The position numbers and the translations under genes are program-made. A stretch of 38,974 nt of DNA from Deltaproteobacteria bacterium (GTDB lineage Bacteria; Desulfobacterota; Desulfobacteria; Desulfobacterales; C00003060). Positions 16,220 through 25,101 of the stretch are shown here, piece after piece; the first letter of the stretch is position 1; every line of letters begins with the position of its first letter. Under the pieces are notes generated by a model. That model saw nothing but the letters and a program-made list of their open reading frames with translations. It did not search any database and was not told the origin of the DNA. The stretch spans positions 1-38,974 of the forward strand of contig JAFDFO010000003.1 in the NCBI GenBank assembly GCA_019309815.1, in the 5' to 3' direction.

Positions 16220-17272
16220 TTACTGACCGAGTATTCTCGCGCAGATCGGTTTGAGAACTTGTGCTGCATCCAGGTGCATCTCGGGAGTCGGATAGTACAG
16301 GTTGTATTCCCAGAGCCCATGAAAATCTTCTCTGTCCAGACTTAGATCGACAGTTGTCGGCCTGCCCGTAAATCGATCTACCAGCAACTGGGGGGTTCCT
16401 CGCTTGCTAATGCACTCAACATAGTGATCACAGTGCCCCCTTAGTTCATGAATCATCTGCGAGTTGACTAACTGAGGAAAACCGCTGAATAGCGATTGAA
16501 GCCCATCGTAACGTTCTTTATAACCGGGCTCCCTCCTTGAGAAGTAAAAGAGGATCTTCGGAACCTTAATTCTGTGTATCAGTTGCGTGAAGTTTCTTGT
16601 CCAATTGGCTCTTGTCTCGCTCACGATTCGTTTGACGCGATTTCGCGCAAGAAAACAAAGGGAGATCTGTTTCCCTCCTAACTTGATGCGCCATCTTGTA
16701 TGTTTCCTCAGCAGATCTTGGTAAGCGGCGTCGGCACCGATCCGAACACCATCACTTAGCCTTGTCAGGTATTCGAGTCCGCCGCTGTGGAACAAGGAAT
16801 TGCTCTCACTCCTTCCGGACATTACCAGAACGATGGCGAACCGGGCATTGTTGACATACTCCAGCAGGGCCGGGTGCTTTAGGAAGAAGAAAGGTCCAGC
16901 CCCGCCGTAACCCAGGTTCAGTACATCAAGGCCTATCCTCTCCTGTAACAGCACCGGATAAGGTTTTTCACAGAAGCATCCAAACGTTTGGGCGGCGCCA
17001 ATGCATGCGAAGTAGTTATTGCGCTGCAGGTTGTCGGGCTTGGGGCCACGAAACCAAAGATTGGTATTGGGCAGGCAGTACAAATGGTAGTCTACAATTC
17101 TCCAGTCTCTTTGCGCGTAGCCGGGCAGGTGCTCCGTCGATCTGAGCAAATTACTCCTCGCAGGGTTTCTCTTCGTTCTTTGAGGGCTCTTGGATGATGC
17201 AGTAGAGTGTTTTTTCGCTTTCAACCAATCAAAGACAGCCTGAGGGGCACGATATAATAACTGATCCTTCAA
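16220..17272 (-). CDS. DUF6473-family protein
   Basis: A 350-residue protein. The region WRIVDYHLYCLPNT-NLWFRGPKPD (about 57-80), the IGAAQTFGCFCEKPYP motif (91-106), VLNLGYGGAGP and the VLVMSGRSESNSLF segment match my memory of DUF6473 proteins, which look like SGNH-type folds and often sit near sulfotransferases or glycan genes in alphaproteobacteria. Function unknown. The first 45 residues are basic and low-complexity. Start overlaps the GNAT stop by 4 bp, so it is coupled to that gene. It converges on the SAM hydrolase gene. Confidence 0.65.
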   Translation of the reverse strand: MKDQLLYRAPQAVFDWLKAKKHSTASSKSPQRTKRNPARSNLLRSTEHLPGYAQRDWRIVDYHLYCLPNTNLWFRGPKPDNLQRNNYFACIGAAQTFGCFCEKPYPVLLQERIGLDVLNLGYGGAGPFFFLKHPALLEYVNNARFAIVLVMSGRSESNSLFHSGGLEYLTRLSDGVRIGADAAYQDLLRKHTRWRIKLGGKQISLCFLARNRVKRIVSETRANWTRNFTQLIHRIKVPKILFYFSRREPGYKERYDGLQSLFSGFPQLVNSQMIHELRGHCDHYVECISKRGTPQLLVDRFTGRPTTVDLSLDREDFHGLWEYNLYYPTPEMHLDAAQVLKPICARILGQ

Positions 17273-17790
17273 GCCTTCAGGTACATTTCGAACATCTGCT
17301 CAGTCAGCTTTCTCCCCCACTGTTCAAGATCATGCTTTTCGCGAAGTTGGAACCCCGCACGTTCGTATAGAAAGCGGGCTGCGTCCAGGCCCTCAAATGT
17401 CCATAAATATATCTTCTTGTAACCAGTGCTTCTACAGAATTCGATGGCTTCTTTGAGCAAAAGCCGTCCTATGCCGCGTCCGTGGAACGCTGGATCAACG
17501 ATGAGCCACCGGAGTCGAGCCTCATGCAAATTTGCCTGTTTCCCATCAATAGCAATGGAGCCCGCAAACTCTCCAGCCACGGTGGCTACCCAGAATCCGT
17601 CCTGATTCTTCTGAAATCCACTGATGAACTCTGATAGCTCCCTCCCCACCTGGGTTTCAAAAGAGACATCCAGATCCCAGTTGTCATGGTAGTATGTGGC
17701 GTGAAGTTCGGTTATCTTTCCTATTGCACCCGGAAAATACCCGGTCAATTGCACATCACTCAACGGAGAACCCTCATCTATCACGCGCAA
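17269..17790 (-). CDS. GNAT-family N-acetyltransferase
   Basis: A 173-residue acetyl-CoA-dependent acetyltransferase. The acetyl-CoA loop is visible as VDPAFHGRGIGRLLLKEAI (about 97-115), followed by the YLWTFEGLDAARFLYERAG segment typical of the family branch often fused to MarR regulators. The substrate is not predictable. No ATG fits the start: TTG at 17790 or GTG at 17784 are the options. It lies 12 bp after the thioesterase stop and overlaps the DUF6473 start, forming a three-gene unit. Confidence 0.85.
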   Translation of the reverse strand: MRVIDEGSPLSDVQLTGYFPGAIGKITELHATYYHDNWDLDVSFETQVGRELSEFISGFQKNQDGFWVATVAGEFAGSIAIDGKQANLHEARLRWLIVDPAFHGRGIGRLLLKEAIEFCRSTGYKKIYLWTFEGLDAARFLYERAGFQLREKHDLEQWGRKLTEQMFEMYLKA

Positions 17791-17802
17791 AGGCAGGCCC
17801 TA

Positions 17803-18252
17803 TCACCTGACTTCGGTTTCTGCCTTTGCGAGGCTTGTGGCCGGTACGGCCATCAACGTTACCAAGGCCTTAGAGACCAGTCTTTCCTGTTCACCAGAAA
17901 CGCTAAAGACTTCAGACTCTGAAACAATGATCTTCTTTCCCCTGTTGATCACCTTTGAACGGCATACAATGGTCTCATCGGTAGCAGGCCTGAAGTAGTT
18001 TATCTTGAATTCGATTGTCAGAATACGGGATTCTGCTGTGACCGTTGTAAAAGCCGCATATCCCGCCGAATGGTCCGCCATGGTCGCAATCACCCCTGCA
18101 TGGACAAATCCGTCCTGCTGTCTATGATCAGGACGGACCTTCAGGCTGGTGTGGAACTCACCATCTCCAACCAGATCGACTTCGTATCCACAATAAGCCG
18201 GAAACCCCTGCACAAAATCCCGTCGCAAAAACCGGGCCCATTCCTCGTCCAT
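17803..18252 (-). CDS. PaaI-family hotdog thioesterase
   Basis: A 149-residue hotdog-fold protein. QDGFVHAGVIATMADHSAG (about 49-67) is the family signature, with the aspartate in the position used for thioester hydrolysis. It probably hydrolyses small or aromatic acyl-CoA. The ATG at 18252 (MDEEWARF) is chosen because the upstream in-frame extension is low in similarity and would start in a probable promoter area. First gene of the thioesterase-GNAT-DUF6473 unit. The 413-bp gap to comEA (18253-18665) holds one copy of a GC-rich repeat and no gene that I can support. Confidence 0.85.
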   Translation of the reverse strand: MDEEWARFLRRDFVQGFPAYCGYEVDLVGDGEFHTSLKVRPDHRQQDGFVHAGVIATMADHSAGYAAFTTVTAESRILTIEFKINYFRPATDETIVCRSKVINRGKKIIVSESEVFSVSGEQERLVSKALVTLMAVPATSLAKAETEVR

Positions 18253-18495
18253 TGATTGCCACTGTCCCTTTCTTCCGCCAGGAGACAAGGCGGATTTACT
18301 CGTGAAGCTATCTCTGATTTCGTGCACTATGAGAGTGTTTACACAGTATATACGCACGGATGACTCCGTATATAGGGTGACATCAAAATCGTCAAGGCCA
18401 AAGGCAACCCGCTGTCAGTGTGGCTCCACTGCCTTTCCCCCCGCGTTTTGCCCGCAATAAAGGAGCGTTGCAATTCAAGACACATGTGGCATCGT

Positions 18496-18549
18496 GACCG
18501 ACATGCTCCCCGCCCGCACTGTCCGGAAAGGCGGGGGGGCTTGACTTCC
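18496..18549. repeat. GC-rich repeat, copy 1, left of comEA
   Basis: Begins GACCGACATGCTCCCCG and ends with TCCGGAAAGGCGGGG and a CTTGACTTCC tail. Internal CCCCGCC and GGCGGGG can pair. The reverse complement of 19017-19178 begins and ends almost the same way, so these are two inverted copies of one element of different length. Confidence 0.6.
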
Positions 18550-18665
18550 ATCCAAACGTATTTTCTGCTGTTGATCGTCCTGAGGATTATTCCTCAATGT
18601 CTCGCAAAGCGGGGAGTTGGCTGGAGGGTAAAAGGAAAAGGAGAACTGAAAAAAGGAGGCTCACA

Positions 18666-18947
18666 ATGAAACATTGTAGACAGGTAGTCACGTTATGCTT
18701 AGTGATAGGGTTGGTTGTGGCTCTATCGCTCCCGTTATGGGCTGAGGAAACACAGCAGGTCAACATCAACACAGCTTCTGCTGTGGAGCTTACTCAACTG
18801 AAGGGGATAGGAACGAAATACGCCGAGCGCATCGTTCAGTACCGCGAAGAACACGGACCCTTTAGCAGCGCCGAGGATATGACAAAGGTACCAGGCATAG
18901 GTCCGAAGACCTGTGAGGTAAACAAAGATCGAATAACTGTGGAATAG
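18666..18947 (+). CDS. ComEA-like secreted helix-hairpin-helix protein
   Basis: A 93-residue protein with a signal peptide (hydrophobic LCLVIGLVVALSLPLWA, cleavage near residue 26) and a ComEA helix-hairpin-helix domain (about 32-93: VNINTASAVELTQLKGIG and MTKVPGIGPKT). ComEA proteins bind DNA non-specifically in the periplasm and help pull in transforming DNA. AGGAGG lies 7 bases before the ATG at 18666, which decides that start over an earlier in-frame ATG. It stands alone, with no other competence gene nearby. GC-rich repeats lie on both sides. Confidence 0.9.
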   Translation: MKHCRQVVTLCLVIGLVVALSLPLWAEETQQVNINTASAVELTQLKGIGTKYAERIVQYREEHGPFSSAEDMTKVPGIGPKTCEVNKDRITVE

Positions 18948-19016
18948 TTTTTCACAAAAGCCCCCCTTTCCCGGACAAAAAGAGTTAGAGAAACCCAGAG
19001 AACATTCCTCTTACAT

Positions 19017-19178
19017 GTGAAGTCTCCCCGCCCTTCCGGGCGGGGGGTCTGCCTTGAGGCAGTGCTTCACAGCCCGGAAAGGAAATTTGCCATTCTGAGA
19101 TAGTTCCCCTCGACCCCGCCCTTCCGGGCGAGCGTTCCGCCTGGCGGCGGCAGTTCGTGTCCGGGGAGCATGCCGGTC
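19017..19178. repeat. GC-rich repeat, copy 2 (long), right of comEA
   Basis: Contains a 17-bp direct repeat CCCCGCCCTTCCGGGCG at 19026-19042 and 19114-19130; the first copy forms a perfect 8-bp hairpin with loop TTCC. Right end CGGGGAGCATGCCGGTC is the inverted counterpart of the start of copy 1. It lies in the 786-bp gap 18948-19733, which has no gene that I can support. No transposase is present. Confidence 0.6.
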
Positions 19179-19733
19179 GAGTTTCCCCATGGCAGACGGG
19201 TTGAATCGAAACCCCAAATCGCGTACCCTCCGCACGCCCCAATCTAACTCTCGAAAATCCTGTGGAAGCATCCATTTCTTTGTTGATTCTTGACCAAAAA
19301 TGTGGTTATGTTCTGGGCGTTCAAAATTTGAACACTTGCCAATTTCCGGCAATTGATTTAATCATTCATTCTGAACTTGGCAATCCAGCTGTCACAACAA
19401 AAATATATACATATCAGTCGCTTATGGAAGGCGCCCTTGCGTAATCGACCAAGCGGAGCTGTGGCGCCGTACTTCATGCCTGACCCAACCTCCTCTCCAG
19501 AGCCAACTTCCCAAACCCCCCAGCCCATTGTACGTCTTCCCATGGTGTAAAACGGTTACGTTCAAGGGGAGTGGAGTATGCTGGGATCGAACATCTCGCA
19601 GAAGGGTGAGTTGATGAAAAAGGCCCTTATCTAGTTGCATATCTTACGGGACTGTTGACAGGCTGTATTGATGGTATGTTGGGTTACATAACTGAACAGA
19701 GAGTGCCGTTAACTTGCCATAGGATTGGTTAGC

Positions 19734-20423
19734 ATGGTTTTTAAAGATGAAGTAGAACAGCGTTACCGTGGAGAAGCTGGAAAGGGGTATCACCAAACAA
19801 CACATTCCGTCCCTGATTTGTCTTATTCGTGGGTTGCACAGCTTCGGGCGAGCAAGATCAGTCCTTATGTGCATAGGAAGGATACAGTACTTGAATACGG
19901 TGTGGGGATCGGCTGGAACCTGGCACGGTTAGAATGCGAAAGGAGGCTCGGTTTTGATCTATCCGAGAGCGTAGAACCTGTCATTCAGAGCCATGGCATT
20001 GAATTCGTGAGAGATGTCAGTAACATTGCCGACAAATCCATAGACATAGTTATCTGCCACCATGTGCTTGAACACACCAGCCATCCACCGGAAATCCTGG
20101 AAGAGATAAAGCGCATGCTTTGCCACAAGGGTAAACTCCTGTTGTTTGTTCCATACGAAAAAGAAAGACGATTCCGTCATTACAATTCAAAGCAAGCTAA
20201 CCATCACCTTTATTCCTGGAATGTACAAACACTTGGCAACCTTGTCGAAAATATGGGGTTAAAGGTCGTGGAAGGAAAGCTCGGGAGATTTGGTTATGAC
20301 CGTTTTGCAGCTGTCTGGGCCAGTCGGTTTCGCCTGGGTGAATCCGGATTCAGAGTGGTGAGAAGAGCGGTTCATCTTCTAAAGCCTATGTTTGAGGTTC
20401 GAGTCGTTGCTGAGAGGGAATAA
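19734..20423 (+). CDS. Class I SAM-dependent methyltransferase
   Basis: A 229-residue Rossmann-fold methyltransferase (type 11 group). Motif I is VLEYGVGIGWN, the acidic end of strand 2 is LGFDLS, and the post-motif segment ICHHVLEHTSHP followed by MLCHKGKLLLFVP is typical of methyltransferases found in polysaccharide and natural-product loci. Substrate unknown. ATG at 19734 is preferred to a TTG 9 bases earlier because AGGA sits about 9 bases upstream. It opens the accessory plus-strand region. Confidence 0.85.
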   Translation: MVFKDEVEQRYRGEAGKGYHQTTHSVPDLSYSWVAQLRASKISPYVHRKDTVLEYGVGIGWNLARLECERRLGFDLSESVEPVIQSHGIEFVRDVSNIADKSIDIVICHHVLEHTSHPPEILEEIKRMLCHKGKLLLFVPYEKERRFRHYNSKQANHHLYSWNVQTLGNLVENMGLKVVEGKLGRFGYDRFAAVWASRFRLGESGFRVVRRAVHLLKPMFEVRVVAERE

Positions 20424-20756
20424 GGCCACTTACCCGGTAAAGCGGGCCCCTTGCCTGGTCTCTCCGAGCCGGTTTGACACCGGTGGTATGCGGCATGAAC
20501 CGTCGATGCAAATAGCTGTTATTGATGGATATTCTCATCCAGCAGGGTGTTTTTCAGGCTAACCGTTTGACGTTCCGTTTGGATACCTGTAAAAGGTCAC
20601 ATTTCCTCCGAATTTGTTGCTATGTCCTGACCACTGTGCATTCCTTCTATGAATTCCCTTGTCCCTTACCACACTTGATACGCGACGGGTCATTCCAGAA
20701 GGGTCGCCAATCGAGGTCCTTATGCGAAACCACATACTGATGACTGAGGAAAAACC
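20424..20756. other. Gap between methyltransferase and radical SAM genes
   Basis: A 333-bp stretch. A short CCGGT/ACCGG inverted repeat lies near 20470-20484. A 72-codon frame at 20522-20740 has no ribosome site and no recognisable features, so I do not call it a gene. No clear promoter or terminator seen. Confidence 0.4.
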
Positions 20757-22235
20757 ATGAAACGTGTCGTGTTGCTTTATCCATCGAACAAACTTGGGGG
20801 TTCAGTTCAACCGAGAGTTGAGTTGCCTTTAGGCCTTCTCAGCGTGGGCACACCGCTGGACAGGGCAGGGTATGACGTTAGGATCATAGATGAGAGGATA
20901 GACGAGCACTGGAGAGAAAGTCTTCTAGAAGAAATCAGAAAGGAGCCGATTTGCGTTGGGATAACCTCCATGACAGGGCCGCAGATACAAAGCGGGTTAG
21001 AGGCGTCGCGTTTTGTAAGACAGCATGGAAATATTCCGGTTGTGTGGGGAGGTATCCATGCCACGTTGCTGCCCGAACAAACACTGCAAAATGAAAATAT
21101 CGATATTGTTGTACAGAGAGAGGGGGAAGAAACCTTCTTTGAGCTAGTACAGGCACTGGAAAATGGCAAGGACCTAGCTCGGGTGAAAGGAATCTGGTAC
21201 AAGGAAGACGGAGAAACAAAAAACACGGGGCCAAGGCCTCTGATTAACTTGAACCAACAACCTCCGCTGTCATACCACCTGGTTGACATGAAGCAATACA
21301 TGGTCAACGTCTTCGGAGAGGGTCACATAAGCTTTGAGACAAGCAGGGGTTGTCCGTTTCAGTGTACTTATTGTTATAACTCCACGGTTTATAAAGGCAG
21401 ATGGAGGGGGTTGACGGTCGATGAGACGATAAGGCGAATCAAGTTACTCATAGAAGAGTATGGGGTGAAGGGCATATTGTTTTCTGATGATAATTTTTTC
21501 GGAAACAAGAAGAGGGCGCTGGAGATCCTGCGACGGATAGCAGAAGAAAACCTTGGAGTTCTGTTGTCCAAGATCGACGTTCATGTTTCGATGCTATCAA
21601 GGCTGACTGACAGCGAAATGCGCCTTATTAGGAGAAGCGGCTGTAAAATGGTGATGATGGGGATAGAATCAGGCTCGCCTAGAATGTTGAAAATAATGAA
21701 AAAGAGGATGAGGATTCCTGAGCTAATAGAAGTGAACAAAAGGTTAAAAAAATTCGATATCATGCCTCACTATTTTTTTATGATGGGTTTTCCTACGGAG
21801 ACCGAGGAAGATTTGGCCAAAACCATGTCGCTGAAAATGAGACTTTCATCTGACAACAGGCATGCGGTGCCGCGATTCAATATCTACACGCCTTTTCCTG
21901 GAACCGAGCTTTTCAACCTCTCAGTGAAAAATGGCCTTAAAGTTCCCCAGAAGCTGGAGGATTGGGTGTCATTCAATTATCGGACAGTAAATGACAGCGC
22001 TGTGTGGGTATCGGAGAGGATGAAGAAATTAATCCGTATGCTGCACTTTGCTACCCTGCTGGCAGAGCCGAATAACTTCATAAATTCTTACAAAAGGACA
22101 AGTTTTCCGGTAGCCCTCGCAGCAGCAATCTATTACCCCATCGCAAAAATGAGGGTGAAAAATTTGTACTATCAGTTTCCGATTGACCTAAAACTCGCAG
22201 AATTGTTGGGCGTCTATCCAAAACAAGGAGGGTAA
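20757..22235 (+). CDS. B12-binding-domain radical SAM protein, copy A
   Basis: A 492-residue protein with an N-terminal cobalamin-binding-type domain (about 1-140: VVWGGIHATLLPEQTL, DIVVQREGEETFFEL) and a radical SAM core with the cluster motif C199-x3-C203-x2-C206 (CPFQCTYC). The later GIESGSPRMLKIMKK and FMMGFPTETEEDL segments are usual in this class (BchE/HpnP-like, often methylases or ring-forming enzymes). The base-off signature DxHxxG is not seen, as is common in the class. A close paralogue follows 4 bp later. Substrate unknown; a lipid or sugar intermediate is possible. Confidence 0.9.
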   Translation: MKRVVLLYPSNKLGGSVQPRVELPLGLLSVGTPLDRAGYDVRIIDERIDEHWRESLLEEIRKEPICVGITSMTGPQIQSGLEASRFVRQHGNIPVVWGGIHATLLPEQTLQNENIDIVVQREGEETFFELVQALENGKDLARVKGIWYKEDGETKNTGPRPLINLNQQPPLSYHLVDMKQYMVNVFGEGHISFETSRGCPFQCTYCYNSTVYKGRWRGLTVDETIRRIKLLIEEYGVKGILFSDDNFFGNKKRALEILRRIAEENLGVLLSKIDVHVSMLSRLTDSEMRLIRRSGCKMVMMGIESGSPRMLKIMKKRMRIPELIEVNKRLKKFDIMPHYFFMMGFPTETEEDLAKTMSLKMRLSSDNRHAVPRFNIYTPFPGTELFNLSVKNGLKVPQKLEDWVSFNYRTVNDSAVWVSERMKKLIRMLHFATLLAEPNNFINSYKRTSFPVALAAAIYYPIAKMRVKNLYYQFPIDLKLAELLGVYPKQGG

Positions 22236-22239
22236 TGAA

Positions 22240-23727
22240 TTGAAGGATAAGGGGCACATTGTTCTTTTCACCCCCGCCGTGAGAATGGGAAAAGAGCAAC
22301 AAAGAAGGACCGGCATACCTTCCGGTTTGCTCGCCATAGCGACACCGCTAGACCTGGCAGGGTATACGATCAAGATAATCGACCAGAATTTTGAAGACAG
22401 ATGGAAGGATATGCTTCTCTCAGAACTGAAGAAGAGACCAATCTGCGTGGGCGTGTCGGCAAAGACCGGTCCTCAGATCAAATATGGGATCGAGGCATCG
22501 AGGATGGTCAAGCAATACGATACAATTCCAGTGGTCTGGGGAGGCGTCCATGCCAGTTTGGCTCCGGAACAGACACTCGCGAATGAGAACATTGATATCG
22601 TTGTTCAGGGAGAAGGGGATGAAACATTCTTTGAACTCGTTCAGGCGTTGGAAAAGGGCGAGCCTCTGAGCAAAGTCAGAGGAATCTGGTACAAAGAAAA
22701 TGGTGAAATCAAGAAGACCCAACCCAGACCGTTTATCGATTTGGAGAAGCAACCTTCGCCCTCATACCATCTCATAGACGTGAAAAAAGTCCTGGTAAGG
22801 AGTTTTGGTGAAGATCACCTCAGGTTTTCAAGTGCCAGAGGGTGCCCATACAGGTGTGGTTTCTGCTACAACACGACATTCTACAAAAGAAGATGGAGGG
22901 CCTTATCAGCTGAAAGAACATATGAAGAGATAAAGAAAATAAGGACCAAATTCGGGATCAGGGGTATTCGGTTCTCAGATGATCTCTTCTTTGGGGATGT
23001 AGAAAGGGTCAGAAAGCTCCTCACAAAGATTGTGGATGAAAAACTCGATGTCGTTGTCACAAAGCTAGACATACACGTGAACGAGCTTTCCAGACTGGAC
23101 GATGATTTTTTGAGACTCCTTGAAAGGGCTGGGGCTAAGGCACTCGTGGTGGGAGTGGAATCCGGCTCTCAGAGGATTCTGGATCTGATAAAGAAGGGAA
23201 TCAAGATTTCAGAGGTTATTGATTTCAACAAGAGGGTGGCGAAATTCAACCTGATCCCCAAATATTGCTTTATGATGGGATTTCCTACTGAGACGAAAGA
23301 AGATATTCGTGAGACCGTTGCCCTGATTTTTCGACTTTTGGAAGACAACAAAGAAGCCATAAAAGACATCAACATTTACACGCCGTATCCCGGCACGGAA
23401 CTGTTCCATTTATCTGTCAAGCACGGGTTTAAACCCCCGGAAAAGCTTGAAGGTTGGGTATCTTTTAACTGGCGTACTATCAACAGAAAGCGTACGCCCT
23501 GGATCACGAAGGAGAGGGAGCGGTTGTTAAGAATGCTCCATTGTTCTTCGCTATTCTTGGAGAAGAACTACTTCCTGGAGCCACAATGGCCCACAAACCC
23601 CTTGGTTGTCATGTTGGCCAGGCTTTATCACCCCATAGCCAAGAAAAGGGTTGAGAATCTGTATGATAAGTTTCCAATAGAGATTAAATTGGTGGAGTGG
23701 CTACGTCTGTATCCAAAGCAGGTTTGA
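22240..23727 (+). CDS. B12-binding-domain radical SAM protein, copy B
   Basis: A 495-residue paralogue of the preceding gene with the same layout: cobalamin-type domain (IPVVWGGVHASLAPEQTL) and radical SAM cluster motif C202-x3-C206-x2-C209 (CPYRCGFC). Long stretches align without gaps, including ENIDIVVQ and ETFFELVQALE. The start is TTG at 22240, with AAGGAGG 8 bases upstream; the nearby ATG runs straight into a stop. The pair probably arose by tandem duplication and may act in sequence or as a heterodimer (inference). Confidence 0.9.
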   Translation: MKDKGHIVLFTPAVRMGKEQQRRTGIPSGLLAIATPLDLAGYTIKIIDQNFEDRWKDMLLSELKKRPICVGVSAKTGPQIKYGIEASRMVKQYDTIPVVWGGVHASLAPEQTLANENIDIVVQGEGDETFFELVQALEKGEPLSKVRGIWYKENGEIKKTQPRPFIDLEKQPSPSYHLIDVKKVLVRSFGEDHLRFSSARGCPYRCGFCYNTTFYKRRWRALSAERTYEEIKKIRTKFGIRGIRFSDDLFFGDVERVRKLLTKIVDEKLDVVVTKLDIHVNELSRLDDDFLRLLERAGAKALVVGVESGSQRILDLIKKGIKISEVIDFNKRVAKFNLIPKYCFMMGFPTETKEDIRETVALIFRLLEDNKEAIKDINIYTPYPGTELFHLSVKHGFKPPEKLEGWVSFNWRTINRKRTPWITKERERLLRMLHCSSLFLEKNYFLEPQWPTNPLVVMLARLYHPIAKKRVENLYDKFPIEIKLVEWLRLYPKQV

Positions 23728-23866
23728 AAAAGGCAGCAAAGAATCGCCCTCAAAGATGTTCAGTTCCTATATCAGATGGGGCTGTCCGCCTGAAGGAGAC
23801 GCCGGCGGGGCGGGGAATACCGTTGTTTCTGCCGTTCAGAATAGTGTTTGTGGGTTAGAATAAAGC

Positions 23867-25003
23867 ATGGCAACACTGAATGAAAAGGTGAGATTGTTCA
23901 GAGGGCTGCTTACCGGTGAGACCGCCGAAGCAGGGCCGTTCTATGTCCTGGTGGACGTCACGCGTTCATGCAATCTCGCCTGTCTGGGATGTCGCTATCA
24001 TTCTCCTCACGTGAAGGTCCCGTCACCAGGTGACAGGAGCAAGAAGAACATCTCTTTCCATCTCTTCAGGGAACTGTGCAAGCAACTCAGGGCCATGGGT
24101 ACAGGGAGGTTAATTCTAACGGGAGAAGGGGAACCCTTTCTCCACCCTCGTCTCCTGGAAATGATTTCTACTGCCAAGAGCGTGGGACTTCACGTCACCT
24201 TGTTTACCAATGGTACGTTGCTTGACGAAGGCAAGGTACAATCGCTCATAGATTCTCAACTCGATGTCCTGACAGTGAGTCTGTGGGCTGGTTCACAAGA
24301 AGAATACGAACGAAACCACCCAGGCGCGGGGCCGGAGTACTTCAACACCATTGTTGATGCTCTCCAGCGTATGGCCCGTCTCAAGGCCGACCAAGCGAGT
24401 CATCTTCCCTCAGTTGTTATGCATCATCCTATATATCGCAACAACTTTGGCAGTATCCAAGCAATGGCTGACCTTGCTCAAGAAACGGGGTGCAATACGC
24501 TGTCTTTTTCTCCGCTCAGAACCCGGCGGGGGAAACTAGAGTCATTTGCTCTGACCCAGGATGAGACGAGACTCTTAAGCCTGAACTTGGCGGGGATCAA
24601 GAGGCGGCTGGATTCACTTGCCATAGGGCACAATATAGACAATACCATTTTGCGCTACCGGACGGGCGAAAAGGTGTGGGAAAAAGTGCCTTGTTACGTT
24701 GGCTGGGTCCAGGCTCATATCAAAGTGGATGGTACAGTCCTCCCGTGCAATTCATGCAGCTTGCCGATGGGCAATCTCAATGAGGACAGGTTGAGCGATA
24801 TATGGAATGGCCCTTCTCTGAAAAGGTTCCGCAGGCAGACGCTTACGAAAGAAGGCCTGGCACACGTGGGGTTGCACTGTGACTGTCATTTCTGTTGCCA
24901 TGTGGAGGACAACATGCGTGTTCACCGGATCTTTCGCTGGTTTTCGCCCTTTTTACCCGGCAAGAGAAACAGAAAAGCGTGGTTGCCTCTTGAGACATCG
25001 TAG
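23867..25003 (+). CDS. Radical SAM/SPASM-domain protein
   Basis: A 378-residue radical SAM enzyme with cluster motif C35-x3-C39-x2-C42 (CNLACLGC). The core has LILTGEGEPFLHP and VTLFTNGTLL segments as in MoaA/PqqE-type proteins. A C-terminal SPASM-like region carries CYVGW, VLPCNSC, GNLNEDRLSDIWNG and a final CDCHFCCHV cluster that would hold auxiliary iron-sulfur centres. Such proteins modify peptides, sugars or act as dehydrogenases; no precursor peptide gene is seen nearby, so a non-peptide substrate is possible. Confidence 0.88.
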   Translation: MATLNEKVRLFRGLLTGETAEAGPFYVLVDVTRSCNLACLGCRYHSPHVKVPSPGDRSKKNISFHLFRELCKQLRAMGTGRLILTGEGEPFLHPRLLEMISTAKSVGLHVTLFTNGTLLDEGKVQSLIDSQLDVLTVSLWAGSQEEYERNHPGAGPEYFNTIVDALQRMARLKADQASHLPSVVMHHPIYRNNFGSIQAMADLAQETGCNTLSFSPLRTRRGKLESFALTQDETRLLSLNLAGIKRRLDSLAIGHNIDNTILRYRTGEKVWEKVPCYVGWVQAHIKVDGTVLPCNSCSLPMGNLNEDRLSDIWNGPSLKRFRRQTLTKEGLAHVGLHCDCHFCCHVEDNMRVHRIFRWFSPFLPGKRNRKAWLPLETS

Positions 25004-25101
25004 CTCAAAGGGTCTTTAGGATACGATCCCTTGTCATCCTTGCGGTTCAATCCCTCTGAAGCGGGACTGCAGGGATTTTCAATTCTTTGTTTGGAAGCCG
25101 A

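Noticed and set aside
18418-18669. An 83-codon frame across the GC-rich repeat upstream of comEA.
   Set aside because: It runs through the repeat and over the comEA ribosome site; the composition is not protein-like.
18985-19352. Overlapping minus-strand frames of about 96 and 113 codons.
   Set aside because: They follow the GC-rich palindromes, are arginine- and proline-rich and match no family I know.
20522-20740. A 72-codon frame just before the first B12-radical SAM gene, considered as a precursor peptide.
   Set aside because: No ribosome site, no leader-core layout or repeated core motif, and composition like non-coding sequence.
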